This document shows, in pieces, positions 55,783-64,000 of a stretch of DNA of 64,000 nucleotides. The stretch is taken from the NCBI RefSeq assembly GCF_000192225.1, contig NZ_GL872413.1:1816828-1880827 (forward strand), read 5' to 3'. How positions within the stretch are numbered: the stretch's first letter is position 1; every line of letters begins with the position of its first letter. The stretch comes from Capnocytophaga sp. oral taxon 338 str. F0234. Its GTDB lineage: Bacteria > Bacteroidota > Bacteroidia > Flavobacteriales > Flavobacteriaceae. The position numbers and the translations under genes are program-made. The notes beneath the pieces were generated by a model. That model ran no database searches and was not told the DNA's origin. It saw only the letters and a program-made list of their open reading frames with translations.

Positions 55783-56322
55783 TTATAATATTCTACTGAC
55801 AATTCCAATTTCTTTAGCCAACTTAATATGAGCTAAGTGATGCTTTCCATGCCAAACACTCTTAACTATTTCTTGCTTAATGGACACTGTTTGACCGCTT
55901 TGAGGATTCCGGTAGGTCTTTTCAAAATCTTGAGGTGAAAGACTTTTCAATAGGTTATACCAGCGCCAGTGCACTCCATTGATTATATACAATGAGGATG
56001 CTATATAAAAATCTCTTGCCTCAGAAATTGTTGCCCACAGGGTTTCCTCATAGGGTTTTACAATGGGATTTTCTTCCGTCAAGGCAAGCTTACAACGAAT
56101 AAAGCTATTCATATTCACATCTGCTAAATGGTGAACTATCTGTGCTATTGTCCAACCTCCTTCCCTATAAGTAAGATTAAGTATATTAGGAGGACACGCG
56201 GCTACTGCTTCCTCTAACAAATAAGGAAACTGCCACAATTCCTTTATATAAGTAGTTATTTGCTCCTGAGTTATCATCTGTGGCATTTCAAAAACACCTA
56301 TAGGGTATTTATTTTTATCCAT
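55783..56322 (-). CDS. YfiT-like DinB-family bacillithiol transferase
   Basis: The 179-residue protein (start ATG 56322, MDKNKYPIG) is a DinB/YfiT-type four-helix bundle. Likely metal ligands are three histidines: HHLADVNMN (around residue 64) and WHGKHHLAHI near residue 160. YfiT-type proteins attach bacillithiol to toxic electrophiles. Together with bshC it fits a cell that uses bacillithiol; the transferase role is inferred from the family. Confidence 0.8.
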   Translation of the reverse strand: MDKNKYPIGVFEMPQMITQEQITTYIKELWQFPYLLEEAVAACPPNILNLTYREGGWTIAQIVHHLADVNMNSFIRCKLALTEENPIVKPYEETLWATISEARDFYIASSLYIINGVHWRWYNLLKSLSPQDFEKTYRNPQSGQTVSIKQEIVKSVWHGKHHLAHIKLAKEIGIVSRIL

Positions 56323-56435
56323 AACTAATAAAAAACTCAACTATTAACAACAGGCAAATATACAAAAAAACAATTTAATTATTAAAAAATCTCCTTCTTT
56401 TTTGAGTTTTCTCTCTACAGTCCAAAAAGATATAG

Positions 56436-56443
56436 TATATTTG
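56436..56443 (+). promoter_or_regulatory. -7 promoter element of lysA
   Basis: TATATTTG matches the consensus and lies 29 bases before the lysA ATG. Confidence 0.5.
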
Positions 56444-56472
56444 CACATCAAAAACAAATTAAATCCTAAAGA

Positions 56473-57678
56473 ATGGAAATCAAAGATTTACTTTCTATAG
56501 TGCATACCTTCGGGAATCCTGTATATGTGTATGATGCTGATAAAATTACCTCTCAATATAAACGTCTCACAAAGGCTTTTGATCATGTACCAAGCCTTAG
56601 GATTAATTATGCAATGAAAGCGCTGTCCAATGTCTCCATTCTCAAGCTTATGCGAAAGTTGGGAGCAGGATTAGATACCGTCTCTATACAAGAGGTCAAA
56701 CTAGGACTTCATGCAGGTTTTACTCCAGAACAAATCATTTTTACTCCAAATGGAGTCTCTATAGAGGAAATCGAGGAAGCAGCTTCCTTGGGGGTGCAAC
56801 TGAATATTGACAATCTTTCTATCTTGGAACAATTCGGTAGCAAACATCCTAATATCCCCGTGTGTATACGTATTAACCCTCATGTGATGGCAGGAGGCAA
56901 TTCTAAAATATCTGTAGGACACATTGATAGTAAGTTTGGTATCAGCATTCACCAAATACCTCATATTCTGCGCATTGTGGAAAATACCAAAATGCACATC
57001 AATGGGATTCATATGCACACAGGCAGTGATATCTTGGATATAGATGTCTTCCTCTACGCTGCCGAAATTCTTTTTGACACAGCAAAGTATTTTAGAGAAC
57101 TACAATTTATTGATTTTGGTAGTGGCTTCAAGATACCTTACAAGGAAGGAGATGTACAAACTAATATAGAGGAATTAGGAGAAAAACTTAGCAATCGTTT
57201 CTTAGAGTTTTGTAAGTTGTACGGAAGAAATCTAACCTTAGCCTTCGAACCTGGAAAATTTTTAGTGAGTGAAGCAGGTTTCTTTTTAGTAAAGGTAAAT
57301 GTAATCAAGCAAACTACTTCCACTGTTTTTGCTGAAATTGACTCAGGATTTAATCATCTGATCCGCCCCATGTTTTATGGAGCTATCCATTTTATAGAGA
57401 ATCTCTCCAATCCTGAAGGGAAAAAGCGCTTCTACTCCGTGGTAGGATATATCTGCGAAACGGACACTTTTGCCTCAAACCGACAAATTGCTGAAATCTC
57501 CGAAGGAGATATCCTTTGCTTCAGGAATGCAGGTGCTTACTGCTATACTATGGCAAGCAACTACAATTCACGTCCACGTCCTGCCGAAGTACTTTGGATA
57601 GGTGGGCAAGCAAAACTTATCCGCAAAGCAGAAACTTTTGAGGATTTGCTCCATAACCAGATAGAAGTTAAGGTATAA
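56473..57678 (+). CDS. lysA: Diaminopimelate decarboxylase
   Basis: LysA makes lysine from meso-diaminopimelate, using pyridoxal phosphate. The 401-residue protein has the PLP lysine in NYAMKALSNVSIL, the HMHTGSD motif, the phosphate-site AFEPGKFLVSEAG and the active cysteine in GYICETDTFA. It is a stand-alone gene ended by a strong hairpin. Fold type III homologues acting on other substrates share the fold, but CETDTFA favours LysA. Confidence 0.92.
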   Translation: MEIKDLLSIVHTFGNPVYVYDADKITSQYKRLTKAFDHVPSLRINYAMKALSNVSILKLMRKLGAGLDTVSIQEVKLGLHAGFTPEQIIFTPNGVSIEEIEEAASLGVQLNIDNLSILEQFGSKHPNIPVCIRINPHVMAGGNSKISVGHIDSKFGISIHQIPHILRIVENTKMHINGIHMHTGSDILDIDVFLYAAEILFDTAKYFRELQFIDFGSGFKIPYKEGDVQTNIEELGEKLSNRFLEFCKLYGRNLTLAFEPGKFLVSEAGFFLVKVNVIKQTTSTVFAEIDSGFNHLIRPMFYGAIHFIENLSNPEGKKRFYSVVGYICETDTFASNRQIAEISEGDILCFRNAGAYCYTMASNYNSRPRPAEVLWIGGQAKLIRKAETFEDLLHNQIEVKV

Positions 57679-57688
57679 AATACTAAAA

Positions 57689-57724
57689 AGGCTATCCAAA
57701 AAACTCTTTGGACAGCCTCTTTTA
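57689..57724 (+). terminator. Terminator after lysA
   Basis: AGGCTATCCAAA (57689-57700) pairs with TTTGGACAGCCT (57707-57718) with one mismatch and a 6-base loop, then CTTTTAT follows. It also faces the end of the convergent rplT. Confidence 0.75.
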
Positions 57725-57750
57725 TAACAGATATCTCTTTAATTAAACGT

Positions 57751-58095
57751 TTATTTTACTTTTTCTACAATTGCTTTAAAAGCCTCTGGATGATTCATAG
57801 CTAAATCGGCAAGAACTTTACGATTAAGTTCTATCTCATTAGCTCTAAGAGCTCCCATAAACTTAGAATAAGACAACCCATAAGGGCGAACTCCGGCATT
57901 AATACGTACAATCCACAATGCACGGAAGGTTCTTTTCTTATTACGACGGTCTCTGTAAGCATATACTAACGCTTTTTCAACCGCATTTTTGGCAACTGTC
58001 CAAACGTTTTTTCTGCGACCAAAGTATCCTTTGGCTTGCTTCATTATTTTTTTTCTACGCGCTCTTCGCGCAACTGCATTTACTGATCTTGGCAT
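57751..58095 (-). CDS. rplT: 50S ribosomal protein L20
   Basis: L20 is an early-assembly protein of the large subunit. The 114-residue protein has the family stretches [40 protein letters not shown] and [18 protein letters not shown]. It is last in thrS-infC-rpmI-rplT. In some bacteria L20 controls this operon by binding its own mRNA; I see no leader structure here that proves it. Confidence 0.97.
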   Translation of the reverse strand: MPRSVNAVARRARRKKIMKQAKGYFGRRKNVWTVAKNAVEKALVYAYRDRRNKKRTFRALWIVRINAGVRPYGLSYSKFMGALRANEIELNRKVLADLAMNHPEAFKAIVEKVK

Positions 58096-58183
58096 AAATT
58101 TCTATTTTTTTTGTAGTAGGCGACTTTACGTTCTTTTTGAGCCATACTCCAAGGTGAGACAATTAATTTACCTAAAACAATTA

Positions 58184-58381
58184 TTATTTTAATCCTAATT
58201 GTTTTCTTACGCTAGCTTCATCATTAGTATGAACTAAAGTAGCGTGTGTAAGAGCTAACTTACGTTTTTTAGCTTTTTTAGTCAAGATGTGACTTTTGAA
58301 AGCATGCTTTCTTTTGATTTTACCAGAGCCCGTTAATTTAAAACGTTTTTTCGCACTGGATTTAGTTTTAATCTTTGGCAT
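58184..58381 (-). CDS. rpmI: 50S ribosomal protein L35
   Basis: The 65-residue basic protein has the L35 pattern [20 protein letters not shown] and [19 protein letters not shown]. It lies between infC (46-base gap) and rplT (88-base gap) as in most bacteria. Confidence 0.96.
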   Translation of the reverse strand: MPKIKTKSSAKKRFKLTGSGKIKRKHAFKSHILTKKAKKRKLALTHATLVHTNDEASVRKQLGLK

Positions 58382-58427
58382 TTTGTTACTTAAAAATTAA
58401 TGAATGAAATATCTGTTATATTTTCTA

Positions 58428-58979
58428 TTATTTCTTCTTAACAGGAGCAATGAACATAGTCATACGTTTCCCTTCTAATTTAGGCATTTGCTCTACTTTC
58501 CCAAACTCCTCTAAATCCACAGCAAGGCGAAGTAAGAGCTCCTGACCCTGATCTTTGTAAACAATAGAACGCCCTTTAAAGAATACATAAGCCTTCACTT
58601 TAGCACCTTCTTTTAGGAATTTTTCTCCATGCTTCTTTTTGAACTCATAATCATGATCATCGGTTTGAGGACCAAAACGTATTTCCTTGATTTCTACTTT
58701 AGTAGCTTTGGCTTTTAGTTCCTTAGCACGCTTTTTTTGTTCGTAGAGAAATTTCTTATAATCTACGATTTTACATACAGGAGGTTGAGCATTGGGAGAT
58801 ATCTCTACCAGATCCAACTCCATCTCTTCGGCAAGCCGTAAGGCTTCTCTTGTAGGATATACACCTGTTTCCACGTTATCTCCTACCAAACGCACTTCAG
58901 GGACACGAATATCTCTATTTACCCGATGTGAAGCTTTCTCTTCACTTGCGTTCTTACTGTTAGGTACTTTGCTATTAAT
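58428..58979 (-). CDS. infC: Translation initiation factor IF-3 (ATT start)
   Basis: IF-3 checks the start codon and keeps ribosomal subunits apart. The frame holds [20 protein letters not shown], the conserved N-terminal domain, then [19 protein letters not shown], the linker and the C-terminal [13 protein letters not shown] domain. No ATG, GTG or TTG lies before that conserved start; a GTG start at 58895 would remove part of it. An in-frame TAA lies upstream, and the first good start is the ATT at 58979 (reads [10 protein letters not shown]), 17 bases after thrS. E. coli infC also uses ATT, and IF-3 controls its own synthesis that way. Confidence 0.85.
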   Translation of the reverse strand: MNSKVPNSKNASEEKASHRVNRDIRVPEVRLVGDNVETGVYPTREALRLAEEMELDLVEISPNAQPPVCKIVDYKKFLYEQKKRAKELKAKATKVEIKEIRFGPQTDDHDYEFKKKHGEKFLKEGAKVKAYVFFKGRSIVYKDQGQELLLRLAVDLEEFGKVEQMPKLEGKRMTMFIAPVKKK

Positions 58980-58996
58980 GGCTTTTCTATTTTAAG

Positions 58997-60946
58997 TTAA
59001 ACTTCGTTTGAGAAAGGTCGTATGTTTTTATTAATCTCTTCTTGTATAAGGGTAATAAAATCAGCTATTTTCATAGTACCCAAATCTGCTCCTCCATGTT
59101 TACGTACGGAAAGAGTTCCATTCTTTTCTTCCTCTTCTCCCACAATAATCATATAAGGATATTTTTGAGTTTCTGCTTCACGAATTTTCTTTCCTATTGT
59201 TTCATTACGATTATCCACATGTGGACGTAGGTCAGCTTCCTGCAGAAGATTAGCCACTTTATATGCATAACCTTCATACTTTTCACTAACAGAAAGAATA
59301 TTCACCTGTTCAGGTACTAACCACAAGGGCAAGTTCCCTGCTGTATGCTCCAATAAAATCGCTACAAAACGTTCCATGCTACCAAAAGGAGCACGATGAA
59401 TCATTACAGGACGATGCATTTCATTATCCGCTCCCTTATACCATAAGTCAAAACGTTCTGGTAGATTATAATCCACTTGGATAGTACCCAATTGCCAACT
59501 TCTACCTAAAGCATCCTTAACCATAAAATCCAACTTAGGACCATAGAAAGCTGCTTCTCCTGTCTCTATTACATAAGTTAAGTTTTTCTCCTTAGCGGCA
59601 TTAATAATAGCACTTTCTGCTTTTGCCCAATTCTCATCACTCCCAATATACTTGGACAAATTCTCAGGGTCACGCAAGGATACTTGAGCTGTAAAGTTTT
59701 CAAAACCAAGAGAACCAAACACATAAAGTACCAAATCAATTACATGCTTGAACTCAGCATCTAATTGCTCTGGAGTACAAAAGATATGAGCATCATCTTG
59801 GGTAAAGCAACGTACACGAGTAAGTCCATGCAATTCTCCACTTTGTTCATAGCGATATACAGTACCAAATTCAGCAAAACGCTTAGGTAAATCCTTGTAA
59901 CTCCATGGGTGTGAATTATATATTTCACAATGATGAGGACAATTCATAGGTTTAAGCAAATATTCTTCCCCTTCATTAGGAGTGGCTATAGGCTGAAAAC
60001 TATCTTTCCCATACTTTTCCCAGTGTCCAGAAGTTACATATAGATTCTTGTGCCCTATATGTGGTGTTACTACTTGTTCATAGCCTGCTTGTTTTTGTGC
60101 CTTACGCAAGAATGCTTCCAATCGTTCCCTAAGAGCAGCTCCTTTAGGCAACCACAAAGGAAGTCCTTGTCCCACTTTATTGGAGAAGGTAAAAAGTTCC
60201 AATTCCTTACCTAACTTACGATGGTCACGTTTCTTAGCCTCTTCCAAGAGAGTTAAGTATTCGGTCAAATCTTTTTGTTTAGGAAAGGATATCCCATATA
60301 CACGAGTAAGTTGAGGATTATTCTCATCTCCACGCCAATAAGCACCAGCTATACTTAATATTTTTACAGCTTTCACAAAGCCTGTATTGGGTATATGACC
60401 TCCTCTACAAAGATCGGTGAAAGTACTATGATCACAAAAAGTTATCGTTCCATCTTCTAAAGCTTCAATAAGCTCTGTCTTATATTCGTTTTTCCCTTTG
60501 TAATAGGAAAGCGCTTCAGCCTTACTTACAGGGCGCATCTTGAACTCATATTTGCCACGAGCAATCTCAAGCATTTTTGCTTCTATAGCTGGAAAATCCT
60601 TGTCCGTAATAGTATTACCATTGAAATCCACATCATAGTAAAATCCATTAGCTATAGCAGGACCTATAGTAAGCTTTATATTGGGAAATAGTTCCTCTAA
60701 TGCCTGTGCTAATATATGTGCAGAAGAATGCCAGAAAGCTTTTTTCCCTTCGGGATTCTCCCAAGTATATAACACTAAACTTCCGTCCGTTTCAAGAGGG
60801 GTAACTGTTTCTATCGTTTTACCATTAAAGCTAGCCGATATTACATTACGTGCAAAAGCATCACTAATATCATGCGCTACTTCAGCTGGAGTTACTCCTT
60901 TTCTATATTCTTTGACAGAACCGTCAGGTAGTGTAATTTTTATCAT
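58997..60946 (-). CDS. thrS: Threonyl-tRNA synthetase
   Basis: ThrS charges tRNA-Thr. The 649-residue protein has a TGS domain at the N-terminus, the editing domain ([26 protein letters not shown]), the class II core with [29 protein letters not shown], and a C-terminal anticodon-binding domain ([29 protein letters not shown]). Length is normal. It is the first gene of the operon with infC, rpmI and rplT. Confidence 0.97.
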   Translation of the reverse strand: MIKITLPDGSVKEYRKGVTPAEVAHDISDAFARNVISASFNGKTIETVTPLETDGSLVLYTWENPEGKKAFWHSSAHILAQALEELFPNIKLTIGPAIANGFYYDVDFNGNTITDKDFPAIEAKMLEIARGKYEFKMRPVSKAEALSYYKGKNEYKTELIEALEDGTITFCDHSTFTDLCRGGHIPNTGFVKAVKILSIAGAYWRGDENNPQLTRVYGISFPKQKDLTEYLTLLEEAKKRDHRKLGKELELFTFSNKVGQGLPLWLPKGAALRERLEAFLRKAQKQAGYEQVVTPHIGHKNLYVTSGHWEKYGKDSFQPIATPNEGEEYLLKPMNCPHHCEIYNSHPWSYKDLPKRFAEFGTVYRYEQSGELHGLTRVRCFTQDDAHIFCTPEQLDAEFKHVIDLVLYVFGSLGFENFTAQVSLRDPENLSKYIGSDENWAKAESAIINAAKEKNLTYVIETGEAAFYGPKLDFMVKDALGRSWQLGTIQVDYNLPERFDLWYKGADNEMHRPVMIHRAPFGSMERFVAILLEHTAGNLPLWLVPEQVNILSVSEKYEGYAYKVANLLQEADLRPHVDNRNETIGKKIREAETQKYPYMIIVGEEEEKNGTLSVRKHGGADLGTMKIADFITLIQEEINKNIRPFSNEV

Positions 60947-60971
60947 TATTTAATAGTTGTTAAAAACTCGG

Positions 60972-61003
60972 CAAAAATAAGGTTTTTTTCTCTGATGACA
61001 AAA
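60972..61003 (-). promoter_or_regulatory. Promoter of the thrS operon
   Basis: On the minus strand TTTTG (61003-60999) and TATTTTTG (60979-60972) are 19 bases apart, a perfect flavobacterial promoter match 25 bases before the thrS ATG. Confidence 0.75.
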
Positions 61004-61082
61004 TTTTTTTACAGTTTTTTATTCAAAAACTTTTAGGTAATTTTTTATTTCTGTTTTTGTATGATTTATGAAAATTTATTAT

Positions 61083-61090
61083 TACCTTTG
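61083..61090 (+). promoter_or_regulatory. -7 promoter element of the DUF721 gene
   Basis: TACCTTTG is a full consensus match and lies only 9 bases before the ATG at 61100, so the transcript is nearly leaderless. A TTTTG near 61055-61059 is 23 bases upstream. Confidence 0.5.
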
Positions 61091-61099
61091 TAGCAAAAA

Positions 61100-61393
61100 A
61101 TGAGTAGATATAATGATGAGATTTCCTTAAAGGAAATTATTTCAGAACTCTTTAGCCAATACAATCTCAATTATGGAATTGACAAGATACGAACCCGAGA
61201 AGCATGGGTGGAAATTGCAGGAACAGGGATTGTAAAATATACAGACAATGTACGATTACAAGGGGAAAAACTATTCATTACCTTAAACAATGCTGCCCTA
61301 AAAGAGAACTTAAGCTTTCGTAAAAGTGAATTGGCACAACTTATCAATGATTATTTACAAAAAGAAGTAGTGAAAGAGATTATATTTTTGTAA
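61100..61393 (+). CDS. DUF721 domain protein
   Basis: The 97-residue protein is a DUF721 (DciA-like) protein: an N-terminal helix (SLKEIISELFSQYNLNYGID), TREAWVEIAGTGIVKYTDNV and KLFITLNNAALKENLSF. In other bacteria DUF721/DciA proteins help load the replicative helicase. That link is from family knowledge and is not shown here. It lies alone, 59 bases before the aminotransferase. Confidence 0.82.
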   Translation: MSRYNDEISLKEIISELFSQYNLNYGIDKIRTREAWVEIAGTGIVKYTDNVRLQGEKLFITLNNAALKENLSFRKSELAQLINDYLQKEVVKEIIFL

Positions 61394-61397
61394 TATT

Positions 61398-61438
61398 TAT
61401 ATCTTAGTTTTGTATATATCTTAGTTTTGTATATATCT
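61398..61438 (+). repeat. 17-bp tandem repeat with two -7 boxes
   Basis: TATATCTTAGTTTTGTA is repeated at 61398-61414 and 61415-61431, with a third partial unit to 61438. Each full unit holds TAGTTTTG (61405-61412 and 61422-61429), a match to TAnnTTTG. It lies just upstream of the aminotransferase gene. Confidence 0.65.
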
Positions 61439-61452
61439 AAATTATTTTAAGT

Positions 61453-62622
61453 ATGAATTATAATTTTGATGAAATTATTGACCGAAAAGGCACTGATGCT
61501 CTAAAATTAGAAGCTCTTTTGCCTCGCTGGGGTCGTGAGGATCTAATCCCTATGTGGATAGCTGATATGGACTTCAGAACACCTCCATTCATTGTAAATG
61601 CTGTAAAAAAACGTATCCAATGTGAGGTCTTTGGATATACAGACAAACCTCTTGCTTGGTACCAATCCATTATCAATTGGCAAAAAAGACGTCACCATTT
61701 GAATATCACCAAGGAGATGATTTGCTTCGTCCCTGGAGTAGTACCTGCTATTGTTATGGCTATGGAAGCTTTTACTAATGTAGGTGATAATGTGCTTATA
61801 CAGCCACCTGTATATTACCCTTTTGAAGCAGCTATCCGCAATACCTCTCGTAAAGTGGTTACCAATCCTCTTCTCATAGAGAACGGACAGTATCGCATTA
61901 ATTTTGAAGATTTTGAGGAAAAAGTTAAAATTTGTAAACTCTTTATTCTATGCAATCCTCACAATCCTGGTGGACGTGTATGGACTCGTGAAGAACTCCA
62001 GAAACTGGCTGATATTTGTAGTAAGTATCAAGTACTTATGATTTCAGATGAAATACATGCTGATCTTACCTTACCTTCTCACCAACATACTTCTTTGGCA
62101 AGCCTTTCTAAGGAAGTTGCTATGAACTGTGTTACTTTCTCCTCAGCAAGTAAAACTTTTAATATGGCTGGTTTAGCTAGCGCTTACGCTATTATCCCTA
62201 ATCCTGAAGTTCGGCAAAAATTTCTAGACAAAACTGTAGGGTATATGCTTACCGATGGAAATATCTTTGCTTTCCAAACTACAGTAGCTGCTTATGAAGA
62301 AGGAGAAGAATGGTTGAGTCAACTCTTACAGTACATACAAGGAAATATCAATTTCTTACTTCAATATGTGGATAAGTACCTTCCTAAGGTAAAATATCTT
62401 ATCCCACAAGCATCCTATTTAGTCTTCCTAGATTTTAGAGAACTGGGACTCTCTCAAGAAGAATTAGTATCTTTCTGTACTAACAAGGCTCATTTAGCCC
62501 TCGTAGATGGAAGTGTATTTGGAAAAGAAGGAACAGGATTTATGCGAATTAATTTAGCATCTCCTCGTTCAGTAATTGAAAAAGCACTCAACCAACTCAA
62601 AGAAGCTTTTTCTAATAATTAG
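61453..62622 (+). CDS. patB: PatB/MalY-type aminotransferase
   Basis: The 389-residue protein belongs to the PLP-dependent fold-type I aminotransferases of the MalY/PatB group, which often act as C-S lyases on cystathionine. Family marks are IPMWIADMDFRTPP, CNPHNPGGRVWT, ISDEIHADLTL and TFSSASKTFNMAGLA with the PLP lysine. The reaction here is not proven. It is preceded by a tandem repeat containing two -7 boxes and ends near a long hairpin. Confidence 0.85.
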   Translation: MNYNFDEIIDRKGTDALKLEALLPRWGREDLIPMWIADMDFRTPPFIVNAVKKRIQCEVFGYTDKPLAWYQSIINWQKRRHHLNITKEMICFVPGVVPAIVMAMEAFTNVGDNVLIQPPVYYPFEAAIRNTSRKVVTNPLLIENGQYRINFEDFEEKVKICKLFILCNPHNPGGRVWTREELQKLADICSKYQVLMISDEIHADLTLPSHQHTSLASLSKEVAMNCVTFSSASKTFNMAGLASAYAIIPNPEVRQKFLDKTVGYMLTDGNIFAFQTTVAAYEEGEEWLSQLLQYIQGNINFLLQYVDKYLPKVKYLIPQASYLVFLDFRELGLSQEELVSFCTNKAHLALVDGSVFGKEGTGFMRINLASPRSVIEKALNQLKEAFSNN

Positions 62623-62630
62623 TAAAACTA

Positions 62631-62673
62631 AATGATTAATGGTTAATTCATTGATAATTAACCATTAATCATT
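62631..62673. terminator. 18-bp inverted repeat between patB and mltG
   Basis: AATGATTAATGGTTAATT (62631-62648) and its exact complement (62656-62673) leave a 7-base loop. It lies between convergent genes and reaches into the mltG stop codon. A two-way terminator role is likely, though the low GC makes the stem weak. Confidence 0.6.
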
Positions 62674-63709
62674 ATTCTATACCTCTGCTATTAAGCCACT
62701 TTTTGTAAGCATCACGATTTTTATTATGTTCCATAAGAGTTCTGGCAAACTTATGGTATCCTATCCTTGCCGTATCAGCTACAAAGAATATATAATCATG
62801 TTTCTGAGGAGAAAGTACCGCATCAATAGAAGAAATATCAGGCATACAGATAGGAGCCGGTGGTAATCCCGTATTCAAATAAGTATTATAAGGAGATACA
62901 GTAGATAAATCCTTAATATGCACTCTCTTTATAATAGTATCATATTTTCCAGTGCTTTCCTTTATGGCATAGATTACAGTAGGATCTGCTTGAAGCAACA
63001 TCTTTTCATTCAATCTATTAAGATATACACCTGCTATCATGGGTCTTTCCTCCACTTTATAGGTTTCTTTCTGTACAATAGAGGCGAGAATTGTTACCTG
63101 TTGTGGTGTTAATCCTATAGCAGCAGCCTTTTCTCTCCTTTTATCATTCCAAAAATCTTTATATTCCTTCTCCATTCTTTGAGCAAATCCTTTGGCTGAA
63201 GTATTCCAATAGAAACTATATGTATTGGGAATAAATAACCCCAACACATTGAGTGAATCCATCTGATTTCTATATAGGAAATCAGGATCTAAAAAAGCAT
63301 TCATAAGGGAAGTGCTATCTGCTTCTATTTCTTTGGCGATTCTTCCAGCAAGATTTTGCAAACGCTCTTGATTATTAAAAGAAACTTTCACAGGCTCACT
63401 TAAATTTCTGAGCATACGAACCATCTCTAAGTTATTCATTCCCCTACGAATTACATAACGTCCTGCTCTTACATGTTCTGTATATTTGAGGTACTTTGCC
63501 ACCCAAAAAAAAGTACTCTTATTGGATAACATAGGATAAAGTTCATTTAAGATGAACCTATAATCACTTCCCGTAGGAATATACAATATCTGTTTTTTAC
63601 TTTGAAAAGAAGTGTTAGGATAAAATAGGACATAACAAATAGCTCCCCCTCCTATAAAAATAATTAATAGAAAGAGAATACTTATTATTTTTAAAGTTTT
63701 CTTTATCAT
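62672..63709 (-). CDS. mltG: Endolytic murein transglycosylase MltG
   Basis: MltG cuts new glycan strands of peptidoglycan and sets their length. The 345-residue protein has one N-terminal membrane helix (about residues 5-28), a LysM-like domain, and the YceG fold with the catalytic glutamate in IVQKETYKVEERPMIAGVY and the segment LQADPTVIYAI near residue 245. The C-terminal region holds NTYLNTGLPPAPICMPD. Length is typical. It is the second murein gene in the window besides the L,D-transpeptidase. Confidence 0.94.
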   Translation of the reverse strand: MIKKTLKIISILFLLIIFIGGGAICYVLFYPNTSFQSKKQILYIPTGSDYRFILNELYPMLSNKSTFFWVAKYLKYTEHVRAGRYVIRRGMNNLEMVRMLRNLSEPVKVSFNNQERLQNLAGRIAKEIEADSTSLMNAFLDPDFLYRNQMDSLNVLGLFIPNTYSFYWNTSAKGFAQRMEKEYKDFWNDKRREKAAAIGLTPQQVTILASIVQKETYKVEERPMIAGVYLNRLNEKMLLQADPTVIYAIKESTGKYDTIIKRVHIKDLSTVSPYNTYLNTGLPPAPICMPDISSIDAVLSPQKHDYIFFVADTARIGYHKFARTLMEHNKNRDAYKKWLNSRGIE

Positions 63710-63741
63710 TATACCAGTATAAAAATTTAAATCTTAAATAT

Positions 63742-64000
63742 TTACTTTATTTGTTTTGTAAAAGATAACTGTAACATCGGTACAAGCAGTAAAAAAGGTT
63801 TTTGATCGGGAGAATATACAGATTTATTATTGAATATTCCAGAGAAAGCAAGCGACCATCTTCCTTATTATATTATCGTATGGTGTACAACACTCATAGG
63901 GATCTACTCTTAAATATGTTTCCAAGTAAAAGATTCTGAATTATTTCCAAAATTAGCTCCTATTGATATCATTCCTGCCAATAACCATTGAGGAGGAACT
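63742..64000 (-). pseudogene. Decayed end of a barrel-like membrane protein gene
   Basis: On the minus strand the window edge opens with PPQWLLAGMISIGANFGN and stops at 63910. Further on, another frame gives GRWSLAFSGIFNNKSVY and FLLLVPMLQLSF before a stop at 63742. The pieces look like parts of one outer-membrane-like protein broken by a shift and stop codons. It is cut by the edge, so this is tentative. Confidence 0.3.

Noticed and set aside
1-64000. CRISPR array, tRNA or rRNA genes
   Set aside because: I saw no regularly spaced repeats of CRISPR type, no cloverleaf with a TTC loop and no rRNA-like conserved stretches in the gaps; a covariance search could still find something small.

Overview
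The window is AT-rich and carries the hallmarks of a flavobacterial (Bacteroidota) chromosome. Promoters follow the TTG-N19-TAnnTTTG pattern, Shine-Dalgarno sequences are absent, and several families are typical of the phylum (DUF3078, DUF5683, IPExxxVDY, SprB-like repeats, BshC/YfiT bacillithiol proteins, an Mpi-type invertase). A Capnocytophaga-like organism fits, but the genus is my inference. Most of the window is a conserved housekeeping chromosome, broken by two accessory regions.

Layout. 1-4551 is most of a large secreted adhesin-like gene that runs off the left edge. 4998-16637 holds lipB, an L,D-transpeptidase, a VIT/DUF2135 surface protein, a flotillin with its NfeD-like partner, cdd, bshC and a UPF0173 hydrolase. 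16755-20756 is the minus-strand block rplM-rpsI-rpsB-tsf-gmk-nadD. 20958-27824 holds manA-ruvC-hemW, then DUF3078, DUF5683, parB, parA and fabG. 33167-42447 contains LptF/G, tgt, DUF445, ribE, pdxA, a YidE-like transporter, a methyltransferase and map. 52459-63709 contains pyk, dCMP deaminase, a WGR protein, a YfiT-like protein, lysA, the thrS-infC-rpmI-rplT operon, DUF721, a PatB-like aminotransferase and mltG.

Accessory region 1 (27847-33115) looks like a decaying antibacterial-effector island. It has a TssD/Hcp-like tube protein with a C-terminal extension cut by an in-frame stop, a GHSMG lipase-like gene, and a three-helix membrane protein that may be its immunity factor. Next to these are an orphan TssD tail, a frameshifted chimeric effector-like gene, and a tandem family of small lipoproteins with carboxypeptidase-regulatory-like folds. 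A 50-bp exact direct repeat marks the scar of a cassette exchange.

Accessory region 2 (42576-52447) is the main find: a two-gene DNA modification/defence system (PLD + SNF2-type helicase, then an Eco57I-type methyltransferase) whose target-recognition end sits in an invertible segment. A 125-bp perfect inverted repeat (48675-48799 and 51550-51674) flanks 2.75 kb holding the expressed recognition domain, a silent complete one and a silent half. All three possible fusions that I checked are in frame (predicted 1,139, 1,150 and 1,162 residues against the present 1,151). A 28-30 bp site shared by all three cassettes would allow half-domain exchange as well. An Mpi-like serine invertase lies just outside, and a PIN toxin-antitoxin pair sits inside the invertible segment.
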